A DNA stretch of 11,090 nt from Rikenellaceae bacterium. Its GTDB lineage: Bacteria > Bacteroidota > Bacteroidia > Bacteroidales > UBA932. Made by a program: the position numbers and the translations under genes. The stretch is taken from assembly GCA_012800665.1 (NCBI GenBank), contig JAAZIW010000021.1, positions 1 through 11,090 on the forward strand, read 5' to 3'. The notes beneath the pieces were generated by a model. The model was not told the DNA's origin and did not search any database. It saw only the letters and a program-made list of their open reading frames with translations. Numbering within the stretch: position 1 is the stretch's first letter; the number at the start of each line of letters is the position of its first letter. This document shows positions 4,973 to 11,090 of the stretch, one piece after another.

Positions 4973-6037
4973 ATGACTTTCGAAAACAAGATAGAAGCGG
5001 CTGTGCAGGAAATGTTTGACCGCATCAGCTTCGCCGAACAGCCGGCAGGGCTTTACGACCCTTTAAGATATATGATAAGAATAGGAGGCAAGCGCATACG
5101 CCCCAAACTTTGCCTTACCACCTATTCGCTTTTCTGCGACAATTTTTCTTCCGAAATAGAGGAGCCGGCTTTGGGTCTGGAGATTTTCCATTCCTTCACC
5201 CTTATGCACGATGACATTATGGACCGCAGCCCTCTCAGGCGCGGCAGAGAAACCGTTTGGAAAAAATGGAACGAAGATACCGCCATACTTTCCGGAGATG
5301 CCATGCTTATAGAGGCATACAGGCGCATTGCAAGAACTCCCCAGCCTGCCCTTCCCAAGGTTTTGGACCTTTTTACCGACACTGCGGCGCAGGTATGCGA
5401 AGGACAGCAGATGGATATGGAATTCGAGTCGAGGGATATGGTGGAGATGAGTGAATACGAGCAGATGATAGGCCTTAAAACCGCCTGTCTCTTAGCTTGT
5501 TCAGCAGAAGTGGGAGCTTTGGTTGGAGGAGCGGGCAAAGCAGAGTGCGACGCCCTTTATAATTACGGCTATCAGTTAGGCATGGCCTTTCAGATTGCTG
5601 ACGACTATCTCGATGCCTTCGGAGATGAAAAAGTGTTCGGCAAACCCATAGGAGGCGATATTATAAATTGCAAAAAGAGCTGGCTGACGGTTCGGGCAAT
5701 CGAAAAAGCAAGTGCAAAAGTAAGCGAAAAGGCTGGCGGAAAAGCAAGTGAAAAAGCAAGCGAAAAGGCTGGCGGAAAAGCAGACAAAAAGTCCGCAGAA
5801 ACCTCCAACCTTCTAAATATCCTTGATTCGCAGGCGCTTACAGATGAGGAAAAGACAGACAAAATAGCCCGTGTAAAAAAGATTTATGTAGAGCTTGGGG
5901 TGGATAAAGATGCCCGTCAGGCAATAGAGAGCTATTCCGAAAAGGCGATGGAATCGCTGGCCGGGCTTGGTTTGAGCCATATGAAGGAGGAAGCCCTCCG
6001 CCGTTTTGCAGACAATCTTATAGGGAGGGTTAAATGA
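4973..6037 (+). CDS. Polyprenyl synthetase family protein (trans-prenyltransferase)
   Basis: A 354-residue class I trans-prenyltransferase that adds isopentenyl diphosphate to an allylic diphosphate. Visible motifs are GGKRIRP (38-44), the first aspartate-rich motif HDDIMD (79-84) followed by RRGRETV, GLKTA (167-171), and the second aspartate-rich motif QIADDYLD (207-214) followed by GKPIGGD (223-229). The first motif is DDxxD without the two-residue insertion of bacterial farnesyl synthases, and Phe75 sits five residues before it, a pattern linked to short (about C15-C20) products. Residues 244-277 form a Lys/Ala/Ser/Glu-rich insertion built from a 12-residue repeat (SEKAGGKASEKA), absent from typical relatives. 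The ATG at 4973 is preferred because the one at 4955 is upstream of the -7 box. The stop overlaps the rsgA start (ATGA). Confidence 0.93.
   Translation: MTFENKIEAAVQEMFDRISFAEQPAGLYDPLRYMIRIGGKRIRPKLCLTTYSLFCDNFSSEIEEPALGLEIFHSFTLMHDDIMDRSPLRRGRETVWKKWNEDTAILSGDAMLIEAYRRIARTPQPALPKVLDLFTDTAAQVCEGQQMDMEFESRDMVEMSEYEQMIGLKTACLLACSAEVGALVGGAGKAECDALYNYGYQLGMAFQIADDYLDAFGDEKVFGKPIGGDIINCKKSWLTVRAIEKASAKVSEKAGGKASEKASEKAGGKADKKSAETSNLLNILDSQALTDEEKTDKIARVKKIYVELGVDKDARQAIESYSEKAMESLAGLGLSHMKEEALRRFADNLIGRVK
5722..5793 (+). repeat. In-frame 36-bp tandem repeat inside the polyprenyl synthetase gene
   Basis: Two 36-base units (5722-5757 and 5758-5793) share their first 25 bases exactly and then diverge. 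They encode a 12-residue Lys/Ala/Gly/Ser/Glu repeat after the conserved GGDIINCKKSW segment. The period is a multiple of three, so copy-number change keeps the frame. Confidence 0.75.
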
Positions 6038-7071
6038 AACCGGGAGAGGCGATAGTTGTGAAGAATGCGGGCAGTCATTTTATGCTGAGCCGCCTCCCTG
6101 AGTGGAACCCGTTTCCGGCGATTATGCGCGGGAAAATCCGTTTGGAAGATACCGAGTCCACCAATCCTATAGCCGTGGGCGATAGGGTCAGCTATGTTCC
6201 CGAGGATGATATTGCGGTAATTACCGAAGTGCTTGAGCGAAAGAATTATATGATTCGCAAATCCACCAATTTAAGCCGGCAAAATCATGTGATTGCGGCC
6301 AATTTGGACAGGGCGGTCATAGTGGTAAGCCTTTATCTTCCCGAAATAAAACTGCCTTTCCTCGACCGCGTGCTGGTAACCTGCGAAGTATATGGGGTAA
6401 AACCGGTGATTGTCTTGAATAAGATAGATCTTTACCCCGAGGCGGCGGAGGAAATAGAATATTTTGTAGATGTCTATACCAAGATAGGATATAAGGTGCT
6501 TAAAACCTCTTGCAAGACCGGGGAGGGGATAGATGAGTTGAGGCGTATATGCTCAGAAGGAGTATCGCTGTTTTCGGGCGAGTCTGGAGTTGGCAAATCC
6601 TCCATAATCAAGGCTTTGGATCCTTCATTATCCCCAAGAATCGCTCAAATCTCCTTAGCTCACCTGCAAGGCCGGCACACCACCTCGCTTTATGAAATGT
6701 ACCCCCTTGGCGCTTCGGTCAAAGCTGAAAAAGGCGATGCCGATGACGGCTGTCCTGATGGCGGTCAAAAAAGCGATGCCGGTGACGGCTGTCCTGAAGG
6801 CGGTGAAAAAGAGCCGGCCCGACAACATAACGGATTTATTATCGATACCCCCGGCCTTAGGGGATTCGGACTTGTGGACCTCGAAAAAGAAGAGATTGCC
6901 CTATATTTTCCTGAAATGCTCCGCGTAGGTCGCAAATGTTTTTTTACTCCATGCACCCACACGCACGAGCCGGATTGTGCAGTGAAAGAGGCTATTGAGA
7001 AAGGGGAGATAAGCCCTGAACGCTATAATTCCTATTTGGGAATGCTGGAAGAAGACGGCAAGTTCCGTTAG
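6034..7071 (+). CDS. rsgA: Ribosome small-subunit maturation GTPase RsgA
   Basis: A 345-residue circularly permuted GTPase that acts late in 30S subunit maturation; its GTPase activity is stimulated by the 30S. The motif order is diagnostic: an N-terminal OB-fold (about 1-70), then G4 NKID (129-132), G5-like SCKTG (159-163), G1 GESGVGKS (182-189), the G2-region GRHTTS (213-218) and G3 DTPG (271-274). A C-terminal zinc motif follows: C302, C307, H309 and C315 in the CxxxxCxHxxxxxC pattern. Between G2 and G3, where relatives have only a few residues, there is a Gly/Asp/Lys-rich insertion (about 227-264) made of two 13-residue repeats. The start overlaps the upstream stop by ATGA and is preceded by a purine-rich GGGAGGG. 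Confidence 0.96.
   Translation: MKPGEAIVVKNAGSHFMLSRLPEWNPFPAIMRGKIRLEDTESTNPIAVGDRVSYVPEDDIAVITEVLERKNYMIRKSTNLSRQNHVIAANLDRAVIVVSLYLPEIKLPFLDRVLVTCEVYGVKPVIVLNKIDLYPEAAEEIEYFVDVYTKIGYKVLKTSCKTGEGIDELRRICSEGVSLFSGESGVGKSSIIKALDPSLSPRIAQISLAHLQGRHTTSLYEMYPLGASVKAEKGDADDGCPDGGQKSDAGDGCPEGGEKEPARQHNGFIIDTPGLRGFGLVDLEKEEIALYFPEMLRVGRKCFFTPCTHTHEPDCAVKEAIEKGEISPERYNSYLGMLEEDGKFR
6734..6811 (+). repeat. In-frame 39-bp tandem repeat inside rsgA
   Basis: Two 39-base units (6734-6772 and 6773-6811) agree at 35 of 39 positions. They encode two copies of a 13-residue acidic, glycine-rich segment containing DGCP and GG, placed between the G2-region and G3 motifs of the GTPase. The frame is preserved. 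Confidence 0.8.
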
Positions 7072-7091
7072 TGAAATAAAGATGAGCAGAA

Positions 7092-8363
7092 ATGAATTCA
7101 GAGAATAAAAAACTTGAAATAATGGCGCCGGCAGGCAATTTCGAGTGCCTTAGAGCCGCCATTCAAGGGGGTGCCGATTCCATATATTTCGGAGTCGGAC
7201 ATTTGAACATGCGTTCTCATTCGGCAAGCAATTTCAGCCCTGACGACCTTGCTGAGGTGGTCCGGCAATGCCACGAGGCCGGCGCAAAGGCCTATCTTAC
7301 GCTTAACATCTGCCTTTACGACAAAGACCTCGCTTCCATGCGCGAGACTCTAAACGAAGCAAAGGTTGCCGGAGTGGATGCCATAATAGCTTCCGATATG
7401 GCCTGCATAGCCTATTGCCGTGAAATCGGGCTGGAAGTTCATATCTCCACCCAACTCAACATCTCCAACATCGAATCCCTGAAGTTTTATTCCAAGTTTG
7501 CGGATGTCGTGGTTTTGGCTCGCGAACTTAATTTATTTCAAGTTAAAGAAATCCATAAAGCTATTCAGGAGCAGCAGATTACAGGGCCGAACGGAGAGCT
7601 TGTAAGAATAGAAATGTTCGCTCACGGGGCTCTTTGCATGGCGGTAAGCGGCAAATGCTATCTCAGTCTCCACTCCTATGGCACTTCCGCCAACAGGGGA
7701 GCCTGTATGCAGATTTGCAGGCGTGGTTATGAAGTCACAGACCTTGAAACCGGCAATAAACTGAATATAGACAACAAATATATAATGTCTCCCAAAGACC
7801 TTTGCACCATAGAGTTTATGGATAAGATGGCAGATGCCGGTGTAAGGGTGTTCAAGATAGAAGGGCGTGCCCGAAGTCCTGAATATGTAAAGCGCTGCAG
7901 CGAGTGCTACCGAGCCGCCGCCGATGCTGTTTCCAACGGCACTTACACTCCTGAGCTCGCAGCTTCGCTAAAGGAAAAACTTGCCGAGGTGTTCAATCGC
8001 GGCTTTTGGGACGGATATTATATGGGCGCAAAATTAGGTGAATGGAGCAAGGTTTACGGCAGCAACGCCACCAAACGCAAGGTTTATCTTGGTAAAGTCA
8101 CCAATTGGTTCAGCAAGCTCGGCGTGGCGGAAATCACGGTGGAAACCACCGACCTTCATAAAGGCGATACCCTGCTCGCGATTGGCGCCACCACGGGAGT
8201 TGTGGAATTTCCCGCTGAGGACATACGTTTGGAGTATACCCCTGTTGAGATTGTTCCAAAATCATCAATCTGCTCGGTAAAAGTAGAGGTGGTGGGTAAT
8301 AATGGCAAGCCTTTTGATAAACTGCATCGGGGCGACAAAATTTTTATTTGGAAAGACGCATGA
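7092..8363 (+). CDS. Peptidase U32 family protein, probable RNA-hydroxylation enzyme (TrhP/RlhA-like)
   Basis: A 423-residue U32-family protein. The signature is EMFAHGALCMAVSGKCYLS (174-192), followed by NRGACMQICR (201-210), PKDLC (234-238) and KIEGRARSPEYV (255-266). Despite the peptidase name, E. coli relatives TrhP (YegQ) and RlhA (YdcP) hydroxylate tRNA U34 and 23S rRNA C2501, using prephenate and an iron-sulfur centre. The cysteines C182, C189, C205 and C238 fit as cluster ligands, although C209 is also nearby. Residues from about 335 on form a small beta-rich C-terminal domain. Length is close to TrhP, so tRNA hydroxylation is the better guess, but I cannot separate the two from sequence alone. 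It follows rsgA by 20 bp and overlaps the next gene by ATGA. Confidence 0.92.
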   Translation: MNSENKKLEIMAPAGNFECLRAAIQGGADSIYFGVGHLNMRSHSASNFSPDDLAEVVRQCHEAGAKAYLTLNICLYDKDLASMRETLNEAKVAGVDAIIASDMACIAYCREIGLEVHISTQLNISNIESLKFYSKFADVVVLARELNLFQVKEIHKAIQEQQITGPNGELVRIEMFAHGALCMAVSGKCYLSLHSYGTSANRGACMQICRRGYEVTDLETGNKLNIDNKYIMSPKDLCTIEFMDKMADAGVRVFKIEGRARSPEYVKRCSECYRAAADAVSNGTYTPELAASLKEKLAEVFNRGFWDGYYMGAKLGEWSKVYGSNATKRKVYLGKVTNWFSKLGVAEITVETTDLHKGDTLLAIGATTGVVEFPAEDIRLEYTPVEIVPKSSICSVKVEVVGNNGKPFDKLHRGDKIFIWKDA

Positions 8364-9973
8364 AAAAAATATTTATTCCGCTGATTATTCTGTCGGCATC
8401 ATTATTTGCCGGCGCACAGAGCAAAAGTTTTAATCTTGGTCGTTGGATGCAAACGCAATCCGCTCTGCTCCAGGAACTTAACCGCAGTTATGTGGATTCT
8501 CTTCCGATAGAGCGCATGCAAAAGGCGAGCATAGATGCCATGCTCTCCATCCTCGACCCATATACCATTTGGGTGTCGGAGGAGGAGGGTGAAGATTTCG
8601 AGCTGATGATAAGTAAAACCTACGGAGGTATCGGGGCTATAATATACAAGTCAGATAAAGACGGTCCTGTATTCATCAATGAGCCTTACGCCGATTCTCC
8701 GGCTGCGAAAGCAGGGCTGCGCTGCGGTGATGCCATCTATGCAATCGACGGCAAAACCACCATAGGTCTGAATGCCGCAGAGGCATCCGACAGAATGAAA
8801 GGCAAGCCCGGCACCCAGGTTACTTTCAGAGTAAAAAGGGTTTATACCGGTAAAGACGAAGATATTACAATCACCCGCGAGCGCATTCATATCCCTGATA
8901 TAGAATATGTAGGAATCCTGGAAGACGGCAAAACGGGTTACATCCTTCTAAGCGGCTTTACAGAAGGGGTGGCCAACGATGTCCGTTCTGCAATAAAGGA
9001 ACTTAAGAAGCAGGGGATGGAGCGCTTGGTACTGGATCTTCGAGGCAACGGCGGCGGCATTTTGCAAGAGGCCGTCAAGATAGTCGGGCTTTTTGTTCCG
9101 AAAGGCTCCTTGGTGGTAACCTCAAAGGGCAATGAATATAGCAGAGATGAGATTTACAGGACTATAAGTGACCCTGTTGAGCCCCATCTTCCGCTTATCG
9201 TATTGGTGGATTCCGGCTCGGCTTCCGCTTCCGAAATTGTGGCCGGCAGTCTCCAGGACTATGACAGAGCCACCATTATGGGCAACCGTACTTTCGGCAA
9301 GGGCCTTGTGCAGAGCGTCCGTCCAATGCCGTATGGCGGACATCTCAAAATCACCACTGCAAAATATTATATCCCCTCAGGACGATGCGTTCAGGCAATA
9401 GATTATTCGAACCGCAATGAGGACGGCTCGGTTGGCAATATCCCTGATTCTCTTACGCGCGAATTCACCACTGCCCACGGCCGCAAGGTGCGCGACGGCG
9501 GAGGCATCACCCCCGATGTGGAGCTTAAACGCCGCGAGTACAGCCGTCTGACCTACTCTTTGGTGCTAAGCGGTATAATAGAGCAGTATTGCCTTGATTA
9601 TGTGCGTTCGCATGAAAGCATCCCTCCGGCAAAAGATTATCATTTCGATGATTACGAGGGCTTTATAAAGTTTGCCAAAGCAAAGGAGTTTGATGCCCGC
9701 ACCTCTGCCCGCGCTTCTTACGACCGTATGCTGGAAGAGCTTAAAAAAGATGGCCTGGAAGAGTCGATGAAGGAAGAATTGGAGGCTTTGAAGGCCAAGT
9801 TGGACCTTGATAAAGAAAGTTTTCTCCGTCTTAAAAAAGACGAAATCGTTCCGTTTATTGAGCAAAGTATAGTAGCCCGCTATTATTTCCAAAAGGCGGC
9901 CGTCGAAATCGCCATCCGCTACGATGAAGCCCTTAGGCAGGCATTGGTGAGTCCGCTGGCAGTTAGCTTATGA
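8360..9973 (+). CDS. S41 family C-terminal-processing peptidase (CtpA/Prc-like), exported
   Basis: A 537-residue serine protease of the CtpA/Prc family, which trims or degrades envelope proteins from their C-termini. Residues 1-19 look like a Sec signal peptide (MKKIFIPLIILSASLFAGA), with likely cleavage before Gln20. There is no lipobox, so a periplasmic location is expected. A PDZ domain spans about 85-170 (YGGIGAII and SPAAKAGLRCGD). The catalytic core has LDLRGNGGG (225-233), the nucleophile Ser289 in SGSASASEI, and the general base Lys314 with Gln318 in TFGKGLVQ. The Ser-to-Lys spacing of 25 equals that of E. coli Prc. The C-terminal 100 or so residues are helical and charged. I chose the ATG at 8360 over a TTG at 8348: it begins the signal peptide directly and overlaps the previous stop as ATGA. 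Confidence 0.95.
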   Translation: MKKIFIPLIILSASLFAGAQSKSFNLGRWMQTQSALLQELNRSYVDSLPIERMQKASIDAMLSILDPYTIWVSEEEGEDFELMISKTYGGIGAIIYKSDKDGPVFINEPYADSPAAKAGLRCGDAIYAIDGKTTIGLNAAEASDRMKGKPGTQVTFRVKRVYTGKDEDITITRERIHIPDIEYVGILEDGKTGYILLSGFTEGVANDVRSAIKELKKQGMERLVLDLRGNGGGILQEAVKIVGLFVPKGSLVVTSKGNEYSRDEIYRTISDPVEPHLPLIVLVDSGSASASEIVAGSLQDYDRATIMGNRTFGKGLVQSVRPMPYGGHLKITTAKYYIPSGRCVQAIDYSNRNEDGSVGNIPDSLTREFTTAHGRKVRDGGGITPDVELKRREYSRLTYSLVLSGIIEQYCLDYVRSHESIPPAKDYHFDDYEGFIKFAKAKEFDARTSARASYDRMLEELKKDGLEESMKEELEALKAKLDLDKESFLRLKKDEIVPFIEQSIVARYYFQKAAVEIAIRYDEALRQALVSPLAVSL

Positions 9974-10602
9974 AACTGATATTCGCCACAGGAAATCCGG
10001 GAAAATTACATGAGGCCAGAGAAATACTCGGGCCCTCCTATGAAGTTTTAGGTCCTGCCGATTTGGGCTTGGATTGGGAGATAGAGGAAACAGGGAATAC
10101 CTTTCAAGAAAACTCTTTGTTAAAGGCAAAGCATATATTCAATCAATGCGGCCTGTCCTGCTTTGCCGATGACAGCGGTCTTGAGGTTGATGTTCTTGAC
10201 GGAGCACCCGGCATCCATACCGCCCGCTATGCTTCCGACCATAATTTCGCTGACAATATCGCCTATCTGCTTTTCAAATTGGGCTCCATCTTTCCTTTGC
10301 AGGAAGGTTGCAAAAGCACTTCTTCGCGGGATTTATTTCCAGGGGCGGCGCGCTTCCGTTGCGTTATAACACTTATCCTGAAAGACGGAACACCTCATTT
10401 TTTCGAGGGGACTGTGGAAGGACGGATAGCTCGTCAGGCTTATGGAGAGCACGGATTCGGCTATGACCCCGTGTTTGTGCCCGATGCTTTTCCCGACAAT
10501 ACCATGGCGGAACTTTCAGACGAAGTGAAAAACTCCATCTCCCATCGCGGCGTTGCTCTCCGTGCATTATCCGATTTCTTAAAAGACAAGCGTTTTCCTT
10601 AA
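9970..10602 (+). CDS. rdgB: RdgB/HAM1 non-canonical purine NTP pyrophosphatase
   Basis: A 210-residue Ham1/RdgB-family enzyme that hydrolyses dITP, dXTP, ITP and XTP to monophosphates plus pyrophosphate, keeping deaminated purines out of nucleic acids. Motifs in order: ATGNPGKL (6-13), EETGNTFQENSLLKA (39-53), ADDSGLEVDVLDGAPG (66-81) with the catalytic-type Asp68, TARYAS (84-89), GFGYDP (162-167) and the purine-binding SHR (191-193). Relative to typical members, about 14-18 residues (roughly 107-124, between LLFKLG and ARFRCVITL) are inserted before a conserved strand; the insertion is not obviously repetitive. The start overlaps the S41 peptidase stop by ATGA. This is the last gene of the operon. 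Confidence 0.95.
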   Translation: MKLIFATGNPGKLHEAREILGPSYEVLGPADLGLDWEIEETGNTFQENSLLKAKHIFNQCGLSCFADDSGLEVDVLDGAPGIHTARYASDHNFADNIAYLLFKLGSIFPLQEGCKSTSSRDLFPGAARFRCVITLILKDGTPHFFEGTVEGRIARQAYGEHGFGYDPVFVPDAFPDNTMAELSDEVKNSISHRGVALRALSDFLKDKRFP

Positions 10603-10631
10603 TAATTTGTGGAGGGAAGCGGCTTCATCGG

Positions 10632-10750
10632 CAATCGGCTAAACTGCCATGTTGCTCTACCACCCAATCGGCTAACCTGCCATGTTGCTCTACCACCCAA
10701 TCGGCTAACCTGTCGTACTGCTCCGCCGGCCAACCGGTAAACCTGTCGGC
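10632..10750. repeat. 33-bp tandem repeat between rdgB and recO
   Basis: Units begin at 10632, 10665, 10698 and 10731 with an exact 33-base period. The first two differ at one base; the third matches well only in its first 15 bases (CAATCGGCTAACCTG), and the fourth is clearly decayed (CAACCGGTAAACCTG). There are no unique spacers, so it is not CRISPR. The open minus-strand frame through it encodes only an 11-residue repeat (such as RQVSRLGG) and is taken as a by-product. Confidence 0.75.
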
Positions 10751-10758
10751 CAAGTTTT
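10728..10758 (+). terminator. Possible weak intrinsic terminator after rdgB
   Basis: GGCCAAC (10728-10734) can pair with GTCGGCC (10745-10751) with one mismatch around a 10-nt loop. It is followed after AAG by TTTTCT. It lies between the convergent rdgB and recO ends and overlaps the decayed last unit of the 33-bp repeat. The short T-run and the mismatch make the call tentative. Confidence 0.25.
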
Positions 10759-11090
10759 CTATTCAAACAATTCTGAAAGAACCGCAAGGGAGCGGATGTT
10801 GAGTCTGTAGTCGAGGTGAGAGGACAGGTATTGCAGAATGGCATCAGCGATGTCGCCTCGCAAGCGTCCGTTCAAAGGAAAAACCAAGGCATCTTCATAC
10901 TGGCCCATAAGTCCCTTCAACTCCTTCATATATTCGCCTGCGAAAGGAGCGAGGTCAGCCATAGTAGGGGTGAAACCCATGGCAGAGCAAAGCTCCAGCA
11001 ACCAGCGCAAATGATAATTCGCATAAGAATCCTTTAAGGCATCCAGCGTGAGAATGCTTTTCTCGCACCATTCATAAAGTCCCGGCTCAA
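10759..11090 (-). CDS. recO: DNA repair protein RecO, C-terminal part, cut by the window edge
   Basis: The minus-strand frame is open from the right edge to a TAG at 10759-10761, giving the last 109 residues or so of a protein that begins outside the window. Reading in from the edge it contains LYEWCEKSILTLDAL, then NYHLRWLLELCSAMGFTP, and it ends RLNIRSLAVLSELFE. This is the layout of the C-terminal helical domain of Bacteroidota RecO, where LGF-P and the final SLAVL-ELF segment are typical. RecO works with RecR to load RecA onto SSB-coated single-stranded DNA in gap repair. A TTG at 11010 is only an internal leucine codon. The gene converges on rdgB and is unlikely to belong to the operon. 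Confidence 0.82.
   Translation of the reverse strand, partial: EPGLYEWCEKSILTLDALKDSYANYHLRWLLELCSAMGFTPTMADLAPFAGEYMKELKGLMGQYEDALVFPLNGRLRGDIADAILQYLSSHLDYRLNIRSLAVLSELFE

Noticed and set aside
4761..4976. GTG-started plus-strand frame of 71 codons ahead of the prenyl synthase
   Set aside because: It runs through a dispersed repeat block, a 12-bp tandem repeat and the operon promoter, and reads as basic low-complexity sequence.
8348..8359. TTG start giving MERRMKK for the S41 peptidase
   Set aside because: The ATG at 8360 gives a cleaner signal peptide and the ATGA overlap seen at other junctions of the operon.
10632..10750. Possible CRISPR array, given regular 33-bp repeats
   Set aside because: The period equals the repeat length, so there are no unique spacers, and no cas genes are present.
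10599..10844. Minus-strand open frame of 81 codons with an 11-residue repeat
   Set aside because: It is the translation of the 33-bp tandem repeat (33 is divisible by three, so the frame stays open). It overlaps the recO 3' end and has no promoter or family features.

Overview
The window looks like a piece of a Bacteroidales (Bacteroidota) chromosome. The protein families have the sequence flavour of that order. Four gene starts are preceded by the Bacteroidota-type -7 promoter box TAnnTTTG, and strong Shine-Dalgarno sites are mostly missing. I cannot name the genus.

The left part (about 1-4500) is accessory in character and every gene lies on the minus strand. Reading 5' to 3' on that strand, the order is an AlkD-type DNA glycosylase (3635-4363), a two-gene AbiE-type toxin-antitoxin operon (abiEi 2802-3428 and abiEii 1957-2805, overlapping by ATGA), and an AAA_14/DUF4143 ATPase (448-1707). 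The gaps are rich in structure. The abiEi promoter carries an 11-bp perfect inverted repeat that overlaps its -7 box. The ATPase gene is bracketed by two identical 21-bp direct repeats plus a near-identical inverted copy. Two gaps hold related, degenerate 21-bp tandem repeats. Related repeat blocks in opposite orientation (42-147 and 4510-4815) lie on either side of this whole segment.

The right part (4973-10602, plus strand) is a tightly packed five-gene housekeeping operon: polyprenyl synthetase, the ribosome-assembly GTPase RsgA, a U32-family RNA-hydroxylation protein, an exported S41 C-terminal-processing protease, and the inosine/xanthosine triphosphate pyrophosphatase RdgB. Three of the four junctions are ATGA start/stop overlaps and the fourth gap is 20 bp. 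The functions are diverse (isoprenoid chains, 30S maturation, RNA modification, envelope proteolysis, nucleotide-pool cleaning), so co-transcription probably reflects growth-linked expression rather than one pathway. A convergent, truncated recO closes the window.

The most unusual theme is minisatellite-like DNA. In-frame tandem repeats of 36 and 39 bp have enlarged loops of the polyprenyl synthetase and of RsgA, RdgB has a loop insertion without an obvious repeat, and 33-bp and 21-bp tandem repeats fill the intergenic spaces. I found no wholly new multi-gene system. The strongest candidates for follow-up are the coding minisatellites, the repeat-bracketed ATPase, and the AbiE promoter architecture.
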